Below are positions 55,848-64,000 of a stretch of DNA of 64,000 nucleotides, piece after piece. The number at the start of each line of letters is the position of its first letter. Position 1 is the first letter of the stretch. Location: positions 186,001 through 250,000 of the forward strand of contig NZ_RJVO01000002.1 of NCBI RefSeq assembly GCF_003730135.1, read 5' to 3'. The notes below the pieces were generated by a model. It did not search any database and had not been told where the DNA came from. It saw nothing but the letters and a program-made list of their open reading frames with translations. Source of the stretch: Stagnimonas aquatica (GTDB lineage: Bacteria; Pseudomonadota; Gammaproteobacteria; Nevskiales; Nevskiaceae). A program made the position numbers and the translations under genes.

Positions 55848-56134
55848 TGCAGGTAGGGAGGATGGGCGTCGTCGAGCTTGACCGCGACGATTTCGGGAAG
55901 TTCGTAGGGGTGCATACGCAGAACGGCGGCGCGCAGATCCGCAAAGCGGCCTTCGGCGGTCTTCGCGATCAGCAGGGTCTCGCCGTCTTCGCAGACTTCG
56001 CCCTGCCAGCGGTAGACCGAACGCAGGCCCGGCAGCAGGTTCACGCAGGCGGCCAGCCGCGACTCCACCAGGGCGCGCGCCAGCACGGGCGCCGCGTCGG
56101 CGGGAGCGGAGATCAGGACCAACAGGGCGGACAT
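55808..56134 (-). CDS. cutA: Divalent cation tolerance protein CutA
   Basis: A 108-residue trimeric protein of the CutA1 family. ARALVESRLAACVNLLPG, YRWQGEVCEDGETLLIAKT and MHPYELPEIVAVKL are typical. Cytoplasmic, of disputed function (linked to copper tolerance). The ATG is preceded within 4 bp by nine tandem ATTGCGG units. It overlaps the DsbD-alpha gene. Confidence 0.95.
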   Translation of the reverse strand: MSALLVLISAPADAAPVLARALVESRLAACVNLLPGLRSVYRWQGEVCEDGETLLIAKTAEGRFADLRAAVLRMHPYELPEIVAVKLDDAHPPYLQWLLSQVSDSPSP

Positions 56135-56138
56135 GCGG

Positions 56139-56201
56139 ATTGCGGATTGCGGATTGCGGATTGCGGATTGCGGATTGCGGATTGCGGATTGCGGATTGCG
56201 G
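56139..56201. repeat. Tandem heptamer ATTGCGG, 9 copies, before cutA
   Basis: Nine exact ATTGCGG units, preceded by GCGG at 56135-56138. They lie between the divergent cutA (ATG at 56134) and GNAT (56243) genes, so they occupy the cutA ribosome-binding site and probable promoter. The same unit in four copies precedes bioB at 17897-17924. Confidence 0.97.
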
Positions 56202-56242
56202 CGAAGCATAGCGGCACAATGCCGGGGCCACCGAGAGCCGCC

Positions 56243-56731
56243 ATGACCACCCAGATCCGCCCTGCCCGCGCCGACGACTGCGAACTGATCGTTGCCCTGA
56301 TCCGCGAACTCGCCGAGTACGAAAAGCTGCTCGACCAGTGCCAGGCCACTCCGGAGGCGCTGCGGGAATCGCTGTTCGGCCAGCGCCCCTGGGCGGAATG
56401 CCTGATCGCCGAACAGCACGGCCAGGGGGTGGGCTTTGCGCTGTACTTCCACAACTACTCGACTTTCCTGGCCAAGCCCGGCCTGTATCTGGAAGACCTC
56501 TACGTGCGCCCGGCGGCGCGTGGGCTCGGGCTCGGCAAGGCGCTGCTGGCGGCGCTGGCCAAGCTGGCGGTCGAGCGCGGCTGCGGCCGCTTCGAATGGA
56601 GCGTGCTGGACTGGAACAGCCCGGCGATCCGCTTCTACGAGAGCCTCGGCGCCCGGCCCCAGGACGAATGGACGATCTACCGGATCACTGGCGAGGCCCT
56701 GAACACCCTGGCGAAGCAGGCGCAGACGTAA
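56243..56731 (+). CDS. GNAT acetyltransferase, spermidine/diamine-type
   Basis: A 162-residue acetyltransferase. LEDLYVRPAARGLGLGKALL is the acetyl-CoA loop (RGLGLG), and WSVLDWNSPAIRFYESLGA is the typical end of the spermidine/diamine N-acetyltransferase-like group. The start MTTQIRPARADDCELIVALI is standard. Substrate is inferred from the family only. Confidence 0.88.
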   Translation: MTTQIRPARADDCELIVALIRELAEYEKLLDQCQATPEALRESLFGQRPWAECLIAEQHGQGVGFALYFHNYSTFLAKPGLYLEDLYVRPAARGLGLGKALLAALAKLAVERGCGRFEWSVLDWNSPAIRFYESLGARPQDEWTIYRITGEALNTLAKQAQT

Positions 56732-56777
56732 ACTCTCCGGCAATTCCGCCTTGCCGCCGGCGACGCCGGCTTCCGCC

Positions 56778-59700
56778 ATGACTGCTTCCTACGTCTACCC
56801 CGCCGCCGCGCCCGAGCGCGACGCCCTGCGCCGCGCCATCTCCGCCGCCTACCTGGCCGACGAGACCGCCCTGGTCAACAAGCTGCTCGGCCTCGCCGCG
56901 CTGCCGCCCGAACACGCCAGCCTGGTGGTGCGCCAGGCCGCCGACTGGGTGGAGCGGGTGCGGCGCCTGAAGAACGAGCAGTCGCCGCTTGACGCCTTCA
57001 TGCAGCAGTACGACCTCTCCAGCGAGGAAGGGGTGCTGCTGATGTGCCTGGCCGAGGCGCTGCTACGCATCCCCGACGACGCCACCGCCGACAAACTGAT
57101 CGCCGACAAGCTCGGCGATGCCGACTGGGAATCGCACTTCGGCAAATCAGATTCACTGTTCGTCAACGCCGGCACCTGGGGCCTGATGCTCACCGGCAAG
57201 ATCGTCAAGCTCGCACCCGACACCACCTCCGACTTCCGCCGCGCGCTCAACAAGCTGGTGGCGAAGTCCACCGAGCCGGTGATCCAGCTCGCGGTGCGCC
57301 AGGCGATGCGGCTGATGGGCTCGCAGTTCGTGATGGGCCGGACCATCGGCGAGGCGCTGAAGAACGCCCGCAGCAAGGCCCACCGCGCCTACCTGCACAG
57401 CTACGACATGCTCGGCGAGGCGGCCCTGACCAGCGCCGACGCCGAGCGCTACTTCAAGGCCTACCAGGACGCCATCGCCGCCATCGGCAAGGCGGTGCGC
57501 GAGGACGCGGTATTCGCCAGTGCGCCGGTCTACGGCCGCCCCAACATCTCGGTGAAGCTCTCGGCGCTGCACCCGCGCTACGAGCTGGCGCAGCGCGAGC
57601 GCGTGCTGCGCGAGCTGACACCGAAGCTGCTGGCGCTGGCCCAGCAGGCCAAGGCCGAGGGCATCGGCCTGACCGTCGATGCCGAGGAGGCGGATCGCCT
57701 GGAACTGTCGCTGGACCTGATCGAGGCGGTGTACGCCGACGACTCGCTGGCCGGCTACGAAGGCTTCGGCCTGGCCGTGCAGGCCTTCCAGAAGCGCGGC
57801 CTGGCCGTGATCGACTGGCTGGAACAACTGGCGCGCCGCGTCGGCCGGCGTCTGGCGGTGCGGCTGGTCAAGGGCGCCTACTGGGACACCGAGGTCAAAC
57901 GCTCCCAGGAGCAGGGCCTGGCCGGCTACCCGGTGTACACCCGCAAGGCCAACACCGATGTCGCCTACCTGGCCTGCGCGCGCCGCCTGCTGGCCGCGCG
58001 CGAGGTCTTCTACCCCATGCTCGCCACCCACAACGCCCACTCCGTGGCAGCGGTGCGTGCCTACGCCGGTGACGAACTCGGCTACGAGTTCCAGCGCCTG
58101 CACGGCATGGGCGAGGCGCTCTACCAGGTGGTGAAGGAAGACCTGCCAGTGCCCTGCCGGGTCTACTCGCCGGTGGGCTCGCACGAGGATCTTCTGCCCT
58201 ACCTCGTGCGTCGTCTGCTGGAGAACGGCGCCAACACCTCCTTCGTCAACCGCATCTTCGACGACAACACCCCGCCCGAGGCGCTGGTCGCCGATCCGGT
58301 GGAGGCGGTGCGCGCGCTGCCGGTGAAGACCAACCCGCATCTGCCGCTGCCGTCCGAGCTCTACGGCGCCGAGCGGCGCAATTCCGCCGGGCTGTTCCTG
58401 ACTTCGGAGCCCGACCTCGCCGCGCTCGCCACGCAACTCACCAGCGTTCAGACGCCGATGCGGGCGACCTCGATCACCGCCAGCCTGACCATGCCGGGCG
58501 AGACTCATCCGGTCAGCGACCCCGCCGACCGCCGCCGGACGCTGGGCGAGTGGACCGCGCTGCAGCTCACCGCGATCCCCACCCTGGTCGCCGACGCCCG
58601 CCGCGCCCAACCGGGCTGGAACGCGCTCTCCGCCGACGCCCGCGCCCTGGTTCTGGAACGCGCCGCCGACCGGCTGGAAGCCGAGCCGGCGCTGTATCTG
58701 CGACTGCTGCTGCGCGAGGCCGGCAAGACGCTCGCCGACGCCAACGCCGAGGTGCGCGAAGCGGTGGACTTCCTGCGCTACTACGCGGCGCAGGCGCGCA
58801 AGCTGATGAGCCGGCCGACCGCCCTGCCCGGCCCCACCGGCGAGCACAATGAGCTGCAACTGCACGGCAAGGGCCTGTTCGTCTGCATCTCGCCCTGGAA
58901 CTTCCCGCTGGCCATCTTCGCCGGCCAGATCGCGGCGGCGCTGGCGGCCGGCAACGCGGTGATCGCCAAGCCCGCCGAGCAGACCAACCTGATCGCCTAC
59001 GCCTTCACCAGCCTGCTGCACGAGGCCGGCGTGCCACGCGCGGTGCTGCAACTGGCGCTGGGCGATGGCCTAGTCGGCGGCGCGCTGGTCGGCGCCGAGG
59101 GCGTGATCGGCGTCGCCTTCACCGGCTCGGTGGAAGTGGCGCAGAAGATCAACCGCAGTCTCGCCGCGCGGCCCGGACCCATCGCCACCCTGATCGCCGA
59201 GACCGGCGGCCAGAACGCGATGATCGTCGATAGTTCGGCCTTGCCCGAGCAGGTGGTGAAGGACGCCATCCACAGCGCCTTCTATTCCGCCGGCCAGCGT
59301 TGCAGCGCGCTGCGTCTGCTCTGCGTGCAGGAGGAGATCGCCGACAAGGTCTCGCAGCTGCTGGCGGGCGCGATGCAGGAGCTGGTGCCGGGCGACCCGG
59401 CGCTGCTGGCCACCGACATCGGCCCGGTGATCGACGAGGAGGCACGCGACAAGCTGCTGGCCCACGCCGCACGCATGCGCGCCGAAGCCCGGCTGATCGG
59501 CGAGCTGCCCCTCCCCACGAGCTGCGCGCACGGCAGCTTCGTCGCGCCGCTGGCGGTGGAGCTGGACAACCTGGCGGCGCTGCGCGAGGAGCAGTTCGGG
59601 CCGATCCTGCATCTGCTCCGCTACCGGGCCGATCAGCTCGATGCCCTGATCGACCAGATCAACGGGCTGGGCTACGGCCTGACCCTGGGCGTGCACTCGC

Positions 59701-59939
59701 GCATCGAGCGCACCTGGCGGCGGGTGCAGGCGCGCACGCTGGTCGGCAACAGCTATATCAATCGCGGCATGACCGGCGCGGTGGTGGGTGTGCAGCCGTT
59801 CGGTGGCGAGGGCCTGTCCGGCACCGGCCCCAAGGCCGGCGGCCCGCACTACCTGCTGCGCTTCGTCACCGAGCGCACGCTGTCGGTGAACACCTCGGCG
59901 GTGGGCGGCAACGCCCGGCTGCTGGCGGCCAGCGCCTGA
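56778..59939 (+). CDS. putA: Bifunctional proline dehydrogenase/P5C dehydrogenase
   Basis: A 1053-residue enzyme oxidising proline to glutamate. Residues to about 500 form the proline dehydrogenase barrel (RPNISVKLSALHPRYE, RLVKGAYWDTEVK, LATHNAHSVAAVRAYAG). About residues 560-1040 are the aldehyde dehydrogenase domain, with IAETGGQNAMIVDSSA and catalytic cysteine near residue 842 in GQRCSALR. It lacks the N-terminal ribbon-helix-helix DNA-binding domain of E. coli PutA (1320 residues), so it cannot self-regulate that way. ATG 56778 is chosen to match the family start. Confidence 0.97.
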   Translation: MTASYVYPAAAPERDALRRAISAAYLADETALVNKLLGLAALPPEHASLVVRQAADWVERVRRLKNEQSPLDAFMQQYDLSSEEGVLLMCLAEALLRIPDDATADKLIADKLGDADWESHFGKSDSLFVNAGTWGLMLTGKIVKLAPDTTSDFRRALNKLVAKSTEPVIQLAVRQAMRLMGSQFVMGRTIGEALKNARSKAHRAYLHSYDMLGEAALTSADAERYFKAYQDAIAAIGKAVREDAVFASAPVYGRPNISVKLSALHPRYELAQRERVLRELTPKLLALAQQAKAEGIGLTVDAEEADRLELSLDLIEAVYADDSLAGYEGFGLAVQAFQKRGLAVIDWLEQLARRVGRRLAVRLVKGAYWDTEVKRSQEQGLAGYPVYTRKANTDVAYLACARRLLAAREVFYPMLATHNAHSVAAVRAYAGDELGYEFQRLHGMGEALYQVVKEDLPVPCRVYSPVGSHEDLLPYLVRRLLENGANTSFVNRIFDDNTPPEALVADPVEAVRALPVKTNPHLPLPSELYGAERRNSAGLFLTSEPDLAALATQLTSVQTPMRATSITASLTMPGETHPVSDPADRRRTLGEWTALQLTAIPTLVADARRAQPGWNALSADARALVLERAADRLEAEPALYLRLLLREAGKTLADANAEVREAVDFLRYYAAQARKLMSRPTALPGPTGEHNELQLHGKGLFVCISPWNFPLAIFAGQIAAALAAGNAVIAKPAEQTNLIAYAFTSLLHEAGVPRAVLQLALGDGLVGGALVGAEGVIGVAFTGSVEVAQKINRSLAARPGPIATLIAETGGQNAMIVDSSALPEQVVKDAIHSAFYSAGQRCSALRLLCVQEEIADKVSQLLAGAMQELVPGDPALLATDIGPVIDEEARDKLLAHAARMRAEARLIGELPLPTSCAHGSFVAPLAVELDNLAALREEQFGPILHLLRYRADQLDALIDQINGLGYGLTLGVHSRIERTWRRVQARTLVGNSYINRGMTGAVVGVQPFGGEGLSGTGPKAGGPHYLLRFVTERTLSVNTSAVGGNARLLAASA

Positions 59940-59972
59940 GCGAGGATCGGGCGAAGACCGGAGCGGCGCGCC

Positions 59973-60197
59973 TCAGCGCGGGCTGAGGCGGGTTTCCAGT
60001 TGCAGCTTGCAGGCCAGCCTGAGGCCGCTGACGTCGGCCTCGCAGCCCTGGATCTGGCGTGGCTGCGGCACCGACTCCGAGCCGGCGAGCGTGGAATTGA
60101 GTATCAGGCCACCGAACAGCGAGCCGGCGCCAAAGGTCGTCAGCAGCAGCCAGCGGCGGCGGCGGCGCCAGTCGGCCTCGTCGTAGATTCGCAGCAT
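59973..60197 (-). CDS. Small single-span hypothetical protein
   Basis: A 74-residue reading frame starting MLRIYDEADWRRRRRWLLL. A basic cluster precedes a hydrophobic helix (WLLLTTFGAGSLFGGLILN), which gives an N-in orientation, and two cysteines lie in the C-terminal part (QGCEADVSGLRLACK), possibly bonded outside. No homologue recognised. It lies 110 bp downstream of DUF4097. Confidence 0.5.
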   Translation of the reverse strand: MLRIYDEADWRRRRRWLLLTTFGAGSLFGGLILNSTLAGSESVPQPRQIQGCEADVSGLRLACKLQLETRLSPR

Positions 60198-60307
60198 GGG
60201 TGGCGTCCGAGTCGGGTCTGACGACACTGTCGCCGGAGACCCACCGCCGGTAGCGCCGGGGACGATGGGCGGCGCATTGGCGCCGACCAAGCGTCCCGCC
60301 CGGGGCC

Positions 60308-61186
60308 TCAGCGCTTGCCCAGGCTGACGTCGCCGGAGAAGCTGGTGAGCACGATGTTGCCGCGTCCCTCGCCCAGGCGCAGCACCGTGCGCTTGCCGTC
60401 ACCGGCCGGGGTGGTGGCATCGAAGTCGCTGTGCTTTTCGCCGCTGAAAGTCTTCAGCGTTACCTCGGCGGATAGCGCCGCCGGCGCGTCGAAGCGGACA
60501 TCGCCGGACAGCGACTCGGCCTTCACCACCGCATCCAGTGCCGCCGCCGCGCGCAGGTCGACGTCGCCGGATACCGACTTCAGCTCCAGGCGACTGAAGG
60601 TGCCGCCCTCGACGCGGACATCGCCGGATACCGACTCCGCGCTCAGCGCGCCGGACGGGCCCTCGATGTTGGCATCGCCGCTGACCGTGCTGACCTTGGT
60701 GTCGACCGCCAGGGGCGCCCGCACGGTGAGATCGCCGCTGACGGTCTGCACGCTGAGCTGGCGCGAGTTGACCTCGACCTGGACATCGCCGCTGACCGTG
60801 CGCGCCACCAGCGCGCCCTTGAGGCCGCGCACCACCAGATCGGCACTGGTGCCGTCCAGGGTCAGCGCCACTCCGGCCGGCACCCGCAGGTGCAGGCGGG
60901 TTTCGTCGTAGGGCCCGTAGCGGTCGGACTTCTTGGTCTTGACCTCCAGCTTGAGGTCGCCCGGAGTGCCGCTGATGTCGAGCTTTTCGACGTTGTCAGC
61001 GAGCTGGGCGGCGATGTCCAGGCTGGCCTTGTCCCAGGCCTCGACCTGGATCACGCCGGCGACATTGCGCACGCTCAGGCGCGCCTCGGCGTTCAGCGGC
61101 CGCTGCTCGGCAAACTCGCGCGGGGCGGCCTGAGCCAGGCTGGCCACCATGGCCAGCGCCAGTGCGGGGAAGGTGATGCGACGCAT
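60308..61186 (-). CDS. Exported DUF4097 beta-helix protein
   Basis: A 292-residue protein with signal peptide MRRITFPALALAMVASLAQA. From about residue 100 the chain is made of short strands with recurring VSGDV or similar (ARTVSGDVQVEV, VQTVSGDLTVRA, VSTVSGDANIEG, AESVSGDVRVEG, LKSVSGDVDLRA), a beta-helix as in DUF4097. AAGGAG precedes ATG 61186 by seven bases. Last gene of the sigma-factor operon, so probably an envelope-stress effector or sensor (inference). Confidence 0.85.
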   Translation of the reverse strand: MRRITFPALALAMVASLAQAAPREFAEQRPLNAEARLSVRNVAGVIQVEAWDKASLDIAAQLADNVEKLDISGTPGDLKLEVKTKKSDRYGPYDETRLHLRVPAGVALTLDGTSADLVVRGLKGALVARTVSGDVQVEVNSRQLSVQTVSGDLTVRAPLAVDTKVSTVSGDANIEGPSGALSAESVSGDVRVEGGTFSRLELKSVSGDVDLRAAAALDAVVKAESLSGDVRFDAPAALSAEVTLKTFSGEKHSDFDATTPAGDGKRTVLRLGEGRGNIVLTSFSGDVSLGKR

Positions 61187-61197
61187 GGGTAACTCCT

Positions 61198-61848
61198 TCA
61201 ATCGTGTTCGCTGTTGTACAGACCCTGCAGGGAGCGGCGCTGCGCCTCGGCGGCGGCCAGCAGGTCCTGCAGGGATTCGGATTCCGGGTCCAGCCGCAGG
61301 GCGCGCTTCAGCTCGCGCTCGGCCTGGCTGACCATCTTCAGATTGGCGCGCAGCAGGCCACGGTGGTGACCGCCGGCCTTGTAGCTGCGGGCAGCGAAAC
61401 GGCCCGAGGGGCGGTAGTCGACATTGACCAGCCCGCTGGCGGGATCGTCGCCGGCCTCCGGCAAACCTTCCCAGCTCTCGGTGCGCAGGCTGCGCAGCTG
61501 CCGGGGCAGGCTCGCCACCAGCTCGCCCTGCGGCGGCTGCCAGACCGCACCGCTGCCGGTGCTTGCCGGCGCAGCCGGCGCCGAGGCCAGGTTCAGCGCC
61601 GCCGTGGTCTCCGGCACCGGGCTGGGGCTGCGCAGGATCAAGCCGACCAGGCTGGCGACGCCAAGGCTGGCGGCGAGGCCGTAGGCCCAGAGCGGCTGGC
61701 GCCGCCGCCGTGGCGGCAGGCGCGCCTCGATGCCGGACCAGAGGTCGCGCTCGGGCAGGCGCTCGCGCGCCAGTTGCTCCAGGCCGGGGACCGGAGCCTG
61801 CTCGTGGCCGGCGTCGCCCTGCTCGGGACGTTGCGGGCGGGTGCTCAT
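61198..61848 (-). CDS. Single-span anti-sigma-like protein
   Basis: A 216-residue protein. A soluble N-terminal part (PGLEQLARERLPERDLWSGIEARLP) is followed by one helix (LWAYGLAASLGVASLVGLIL) and a periplasmic C-terminal part. It starts at the last codon of the ECF sigma gene (ATGA at 61845-61848), the usual anti-sigma place. There is no clear zinc HxxxCxxC motif. Anti-sigma function is inferred from topology and position. Confidence 0.7.
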   Translation of the reverse strand: MSTRPQRPEQGDAGHEQAPVPGLEQLARERLPERDLWSGIEARLPPRRRRQPLWAYGLAASLGVASLVGLILRSPSPVPETTAALNLASAPAAPASTGSGAVWQPPQGELVASLPRQLRSLRTESWEGLPEAGDDPASGLVNVDYRPSGRFAARSYKAGGHHRGLLRANLKMVSQAERELKRALRLDPESESLQDLLAAAEAQRRSLQGLYNSEHD

Positions 61849-62507
61849 GACAACCACTCCTTCATCAGTTTGCGGGCGCGATGCAGCTGCGCCTTGGAAG
61901 TGCCGACCGCGATGCCGGTAGCGGCGGCGATTTCGTCGTGCTGCCAACCTTCGAGATCGTGCAGCACCAGAACGGCGCGGGCGCCCTTTGGCAGACGCGC
62001 CAGCGCGCGCTCGACATCCAGGCGATCACCGAGGCTGGCGCTGGGGTTGTGGCCGGGTTCGGCGGCGCCGTCCTCCAGTGCCTGGTCGAAGCTGGTCCAG
62101 CGCTTGAGCAGCCGGTGTTCGCCCAGCACCACGTTGACGGTGAGGCGGTGCAACCAGGTGGAGAAGGCGGATTCGCCACGGAAACTGTCGAGCTTCTCCC
62201 AGGCGCGCACGAAGGCATCCTGGGCGGCCTGGTCGGCCTTGGCGGCATCGCCGTCGCAGAGTCGCCAGCAGAGTCCGTAGACCTTGCCGATGTGGCGGCG
62301 GTACAGGCGTTCAAAAGCGCGGGCGTCACCACGGGCGGCGGCGCGCACGTCCTGGGCGTCGTCACCGAGCGCCGGCGCGCGCGCGGGGCCGGTCACCACC
62401 TGCGGTTCGTTGGCCGCGTCGGGCATCGTCAGAGACATGTCGAAGGTGGCGGAACTGAGATCCATGCCGCTTCGATGCGACTCCGGGTCCTGGGGTTTGA
62501 ATGTCAT
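61845..62507 (-). CDS. ECF-type RNA polymerase sigma factor
   Basis: A 220-residue group 4 sigma factor. ATG 62507 has GGGGAGG four bases upstream. Region 2 covers AFERLYRRHIGKVYGLCWRL and AAQDAFVRAWEKLDSFRGES; region 4 covers ALARLPKGARAVLVLHDLEG and HDEIAAATGIAVGTSKAQLH. A 35-residue N-terminal extension precedes region 2. It heads the operon with the anti-sigma-like and DUF4097 genes, divergent from the LysE exporter. Confidence 0.93.
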   Translation of the reverse strand: MTFKPQDPESHRSGMDLSSATFDMSLTMPDAANEPQVVTGPARAPALGDDAQDVRAAARGDARAFERLYRRHIGKVYGLCWRLCDGDAAKADQAAQDAFVRAWEKLDSFRGESAFSTWLHRLTVNVVLGEHRLLKRWTSFDQALEDGAAEPGHNPSASLGDRLDVERALARLPKGARAVLVLHDLEGWQHDEIAAATGIAVGTSKAQLHRARKLMKEWLS

Positions 62508-62598
62508 CCGACCTCCCCGTTCAGACCGGGCCTTGGGGCGCCTATGATCAGCGCCCGTCTGCGGCCATCCTCGCACAGCCCCGCCATGAGCAGCCACG

Positions 62599-63231
62599 AT
62601 GAATAGCGCCAGCCTGCTGGTCACCGCCGCCGGCGCCCACCTGCTGGCGGTGATGAGCCCCGGCCCGGATTTCGCGATGGTCAGCCGTCAGACCCTGGCG
62701 CACGGCCGCGCCGCCGGGCTGCGCACCGCCTGGGGCATCGCCACCGGCATCGTCTTTCATGTCGGCTATGCGCTGTTCGGCCTGGGCTGGCTGCTGGAAG
62801 CCTACCCGCTGCTGCTGGAACTGCTGCGCTACGCCGGCGCTGGCTTCCTGGTGTGGATGGGCAGCCGCGCCCTGCGCAGCGCGCCACCGAGCGTCGGCAT
62901 GCCCGCTGCGGCGGAGACGGCAGCGCCGGCGCGCCACGATTTCCTGATCGGCCTGGCCACCAATCTGTTCAACCCCAAGGCCACGCTGTTCTTCGTCGCG
63001 CTCTGCTCGGCGCTGCTGACCACGCCGACGCCGATGACGCAGAAACTCGGCCTGGCCGCCTGGATCGTGCTGACCACCGGGGCCTGGTTCAGCCTGGTCG
63101 CCCTGCTGCTGGGCCTGCCGGCCGCCCGCGCGCGGCTGGCCGCCAAGGCCTGGCTGATCGACCGCGCCATGGGCCTGGTGCTGGTGCTGCTCGGCCTGGG
63201 GATGCTGCTGGCGCCGCTGATGCCGACCTGA
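62599..63231 (+). CDS. LysE/RhtB-family amino acid exporter
   Basis: A 210-residue membrane protein with six helices. HLLAVMSPGPDFAMVSRQTL and FLIGLATNLFNPKATLFFVA are the two family signatures. It exports amino acids or related compounds; the substrate is not defined by sequence. It converges on the TetR gene. Confidence 0.93.
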   Translation: MNSASLLVTAAGAHLLAVMSPGPDFAMVSRQTLAHGRAAGLRTAWGIATGIVFHVGYALFGLGWLLEAYPLLLELLRYAGAGFLVWMGSRALRSAPPSVGMPAAAETAAPARHDFLIGLATNLFNPKATLFFVALCSALLTTPTPMTQKLGLAAWIVLTTGAWFSLVALLLGLPAARARLAAKAWLIDRAMGLVLVLLGLGMLLAPLMPT

Positions 63232-63246
63232 TCGCGGTGCGAGCGC

Positions 63247-63885
63247 TCAGGGCTGCTTGGCGATGGAGCGCCAGAGCATGCCGAACAGCACATTGGCCTG
63301 GGCGGTGAGCGGCTCGCGCTGGCCACGGTGGATGTGCATCTGCACCAGCCGGCCGAGCACGCCGAAAAAGTAGTCGAGCAGCACCTTCTCGCTCACCTCG
63401 TCGGTGAGGATGCCCTTCTCGCGGCCCTCGTGCAGCACCTTGATGAAGGTGCCGAACAGCGCCGGGTTCTCGTAGTTCTCCTGCTTGCGCCAGGTGTTCA
63501 CATAGACGCTGCTCATCAGCATCTGCGCGACCTTGGGGTTCTTCTCGAAGAAATCGAGAGTGACCCAGAACACCTTGCGCAGGCGCTCCTTGTAGTCCTC
63601 GATGCCTTGCAGGTGGTCGATCATCCGCGCTGCCAGCAGCCCCAGCCAGGAGTCCAGGCCGGAGAACAGCAGCGCCTCCTTGCTGCCGTAGTACTTGTAG
63701 AGCGTCTGCAGGCTGACGTTGGCGCCGCGAGCGATCTCGATGAGCCCGACGCGATGGAATTCCCGCTCCGCGAAGATGTCCAAAACGGCCTGCTCGATGC
63801 GGGCGCGGGTGGCCGGGTCGATCTGCCCGGGCCTGCCCTCGACGGCTGCCGGCGCAGCGGCATTGGCGACCTGCTTCTTCTTCAT
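63247..63885 (-). CDS. TetR-family transcriptional regulator
   Basis: A 212-residue regulator. The N-terminal DNA-binding part is AVLDIFAEREFHRVGLIEIA and GANVSLQTLYKYYGSKEALL, typical TetR. A basic, alanine-rich tail precedes it. The C-terminal ligand domain (DYKERLRKVFWVTLDFFEKN) is not classifiable. Its target is probably upstream, to the right of the window. Confidence 0.92.
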   Translation of the reverse strand: MKKKQVANAAAPAAVEGRPGQIDPATRARIEQAVLDIFAEREFHRVGLIEIARGANVSLQTLYKYYGSKEALLFSGLDSWLGLLAARMIDHLQGIEDYKERLRKVFWVTLDFFEKNPKVAQMLMSSVYVNTWRKQENYENPALFGTFIKVLHEGREKGILTDEVSEKVLLDYFFGVLGRLVQMHIHRGQREPLTAQANVLFGMLWRSIAKQP

Positions 63886-63946
63886 TCCGTAATTATCCTT
63901 ACTACCGCTTTGACAGTACCGACAGCACCCCAGTGGCGGCGCTGCA

Positions 63947-63975
63947 TTGACGACCGAATACCTGCTACCTATGCT
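63947..63975 (+). promoter_or_regulatory. Candidate sigma-70 promoter reading out of the window
   Basis: TTGACG (63947-63952), a 17-bp spacer, and TATGCT (63970-63975) form a plausible sigma-70 promoter on the plus strand, divergent from tetR. The gene it would serve lies outside the window. The position suggests TetR control, but no obvious operator palindrome was found. Confidence 0.5.
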
Positions 63976-64000
63976 CGGGCAGCAACGTGCCAGCCGGTAT

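Noticed and set aside
56139-56201. Possible CRISPR array or repeat protein (IRNPQSA repeats)
   Set aside because: The unit is a 7-base perfect tandem repeat without spacers; the translated repeat is an artefact of reading the heptamer.
57153-59051. A 632-codon minus-strand frame opposite putA
   Set aside because: A shadow of putA with no domain; the high G+C content leaves few stops.

Overview
The window is a stretch of a G+C-rich (roughly 70% in most genes) gammaproteobacterial chromosome. The accB-accC-prmA-fis-purH order, the DUF2244-ctaC-ctaD-ctaG-ctaE oxidase cluster, rdgC, ubiA and lipA fit a Xanthomonadales/Nevskiales-type aerobe (inference from gene content and order; no rRNA is present). 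No tRNA, rRNA, CRISPR array, prophage or complete insertion sequence was seen.

Layout. 0-6 kb: a saccharopine-dehydrogenase-like gene, two small envelope proteins, a ScsB/DsbD-type thiol reductase with a thioredoxin-like partner, lipA and a Nudix hydrolase. 6-15 kb: an aa3/caa3-type cytochrome c oxidase locus with structural genes (ctaC, ctaD, ctaE), assembly factors (ctaG, SURF1, an SCO-like protein, a 42-residue membrane protein) and the heme A pathway (ctaA, ctaB). 15-18 kb: bioB-bioF-bioD, divergent from comF, with a BirA-type operator in the shared region. 18-31 kb: hydrolases, ubiA, a glycerophosphodiesterase with a GlyGly-CTERM-like tail, an LLM oxidoreductase, a phosphodiesterase, an M1 peptidase and a VOC protein, interspersed with palindromic G+C-rich repeats.

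31.2-35.1 kb is a compositional outlier with visibly lower G+C. It holds two converging gene pairs: sce7726 (nuclease-fold) with sce7725, and an ImmA/IrrE metallopeptidase translationally coupled to a PIN-like protein. I read it as an acquired, possibly defensive island; no function is demonstrated.

35-48 kb: an AraC/SDR divergent pair with direct-repeat operator sites, an exported TPR/SEL1/WG-repeat trio, an EamA transporter, an acetolactate synthase gene preceded by a leader peptide and attenuator, a tautomerase, rdgC, an FHA protein and an LpxH-like phosphatase. 48-56 kb: purH, fis, prmA, an HDOD protein, accC, accB, aroQ, tlpA, a DsbD alpha-domain protein and cutA. 56-64 kb: a GNAT, putA, an ECF sigma/anti-sigma/DUF4097 operon, a LysE exporter and a TetR regulator.

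The two observations most worth following are (1) a pair of CTAG-bounded structured repeats (21781-22049 and 53308-53679) whose helices differ in sequence but stay complementary, and (2) the 31.2-35.1 kb island. Others are the ilv attenuator, the BirA operator inside the 5' end of comF, a palindromic repeat inserted in frame in comF, and an ATTGCGG heptamer repeat abutting the start codons of both bioB and cutA.
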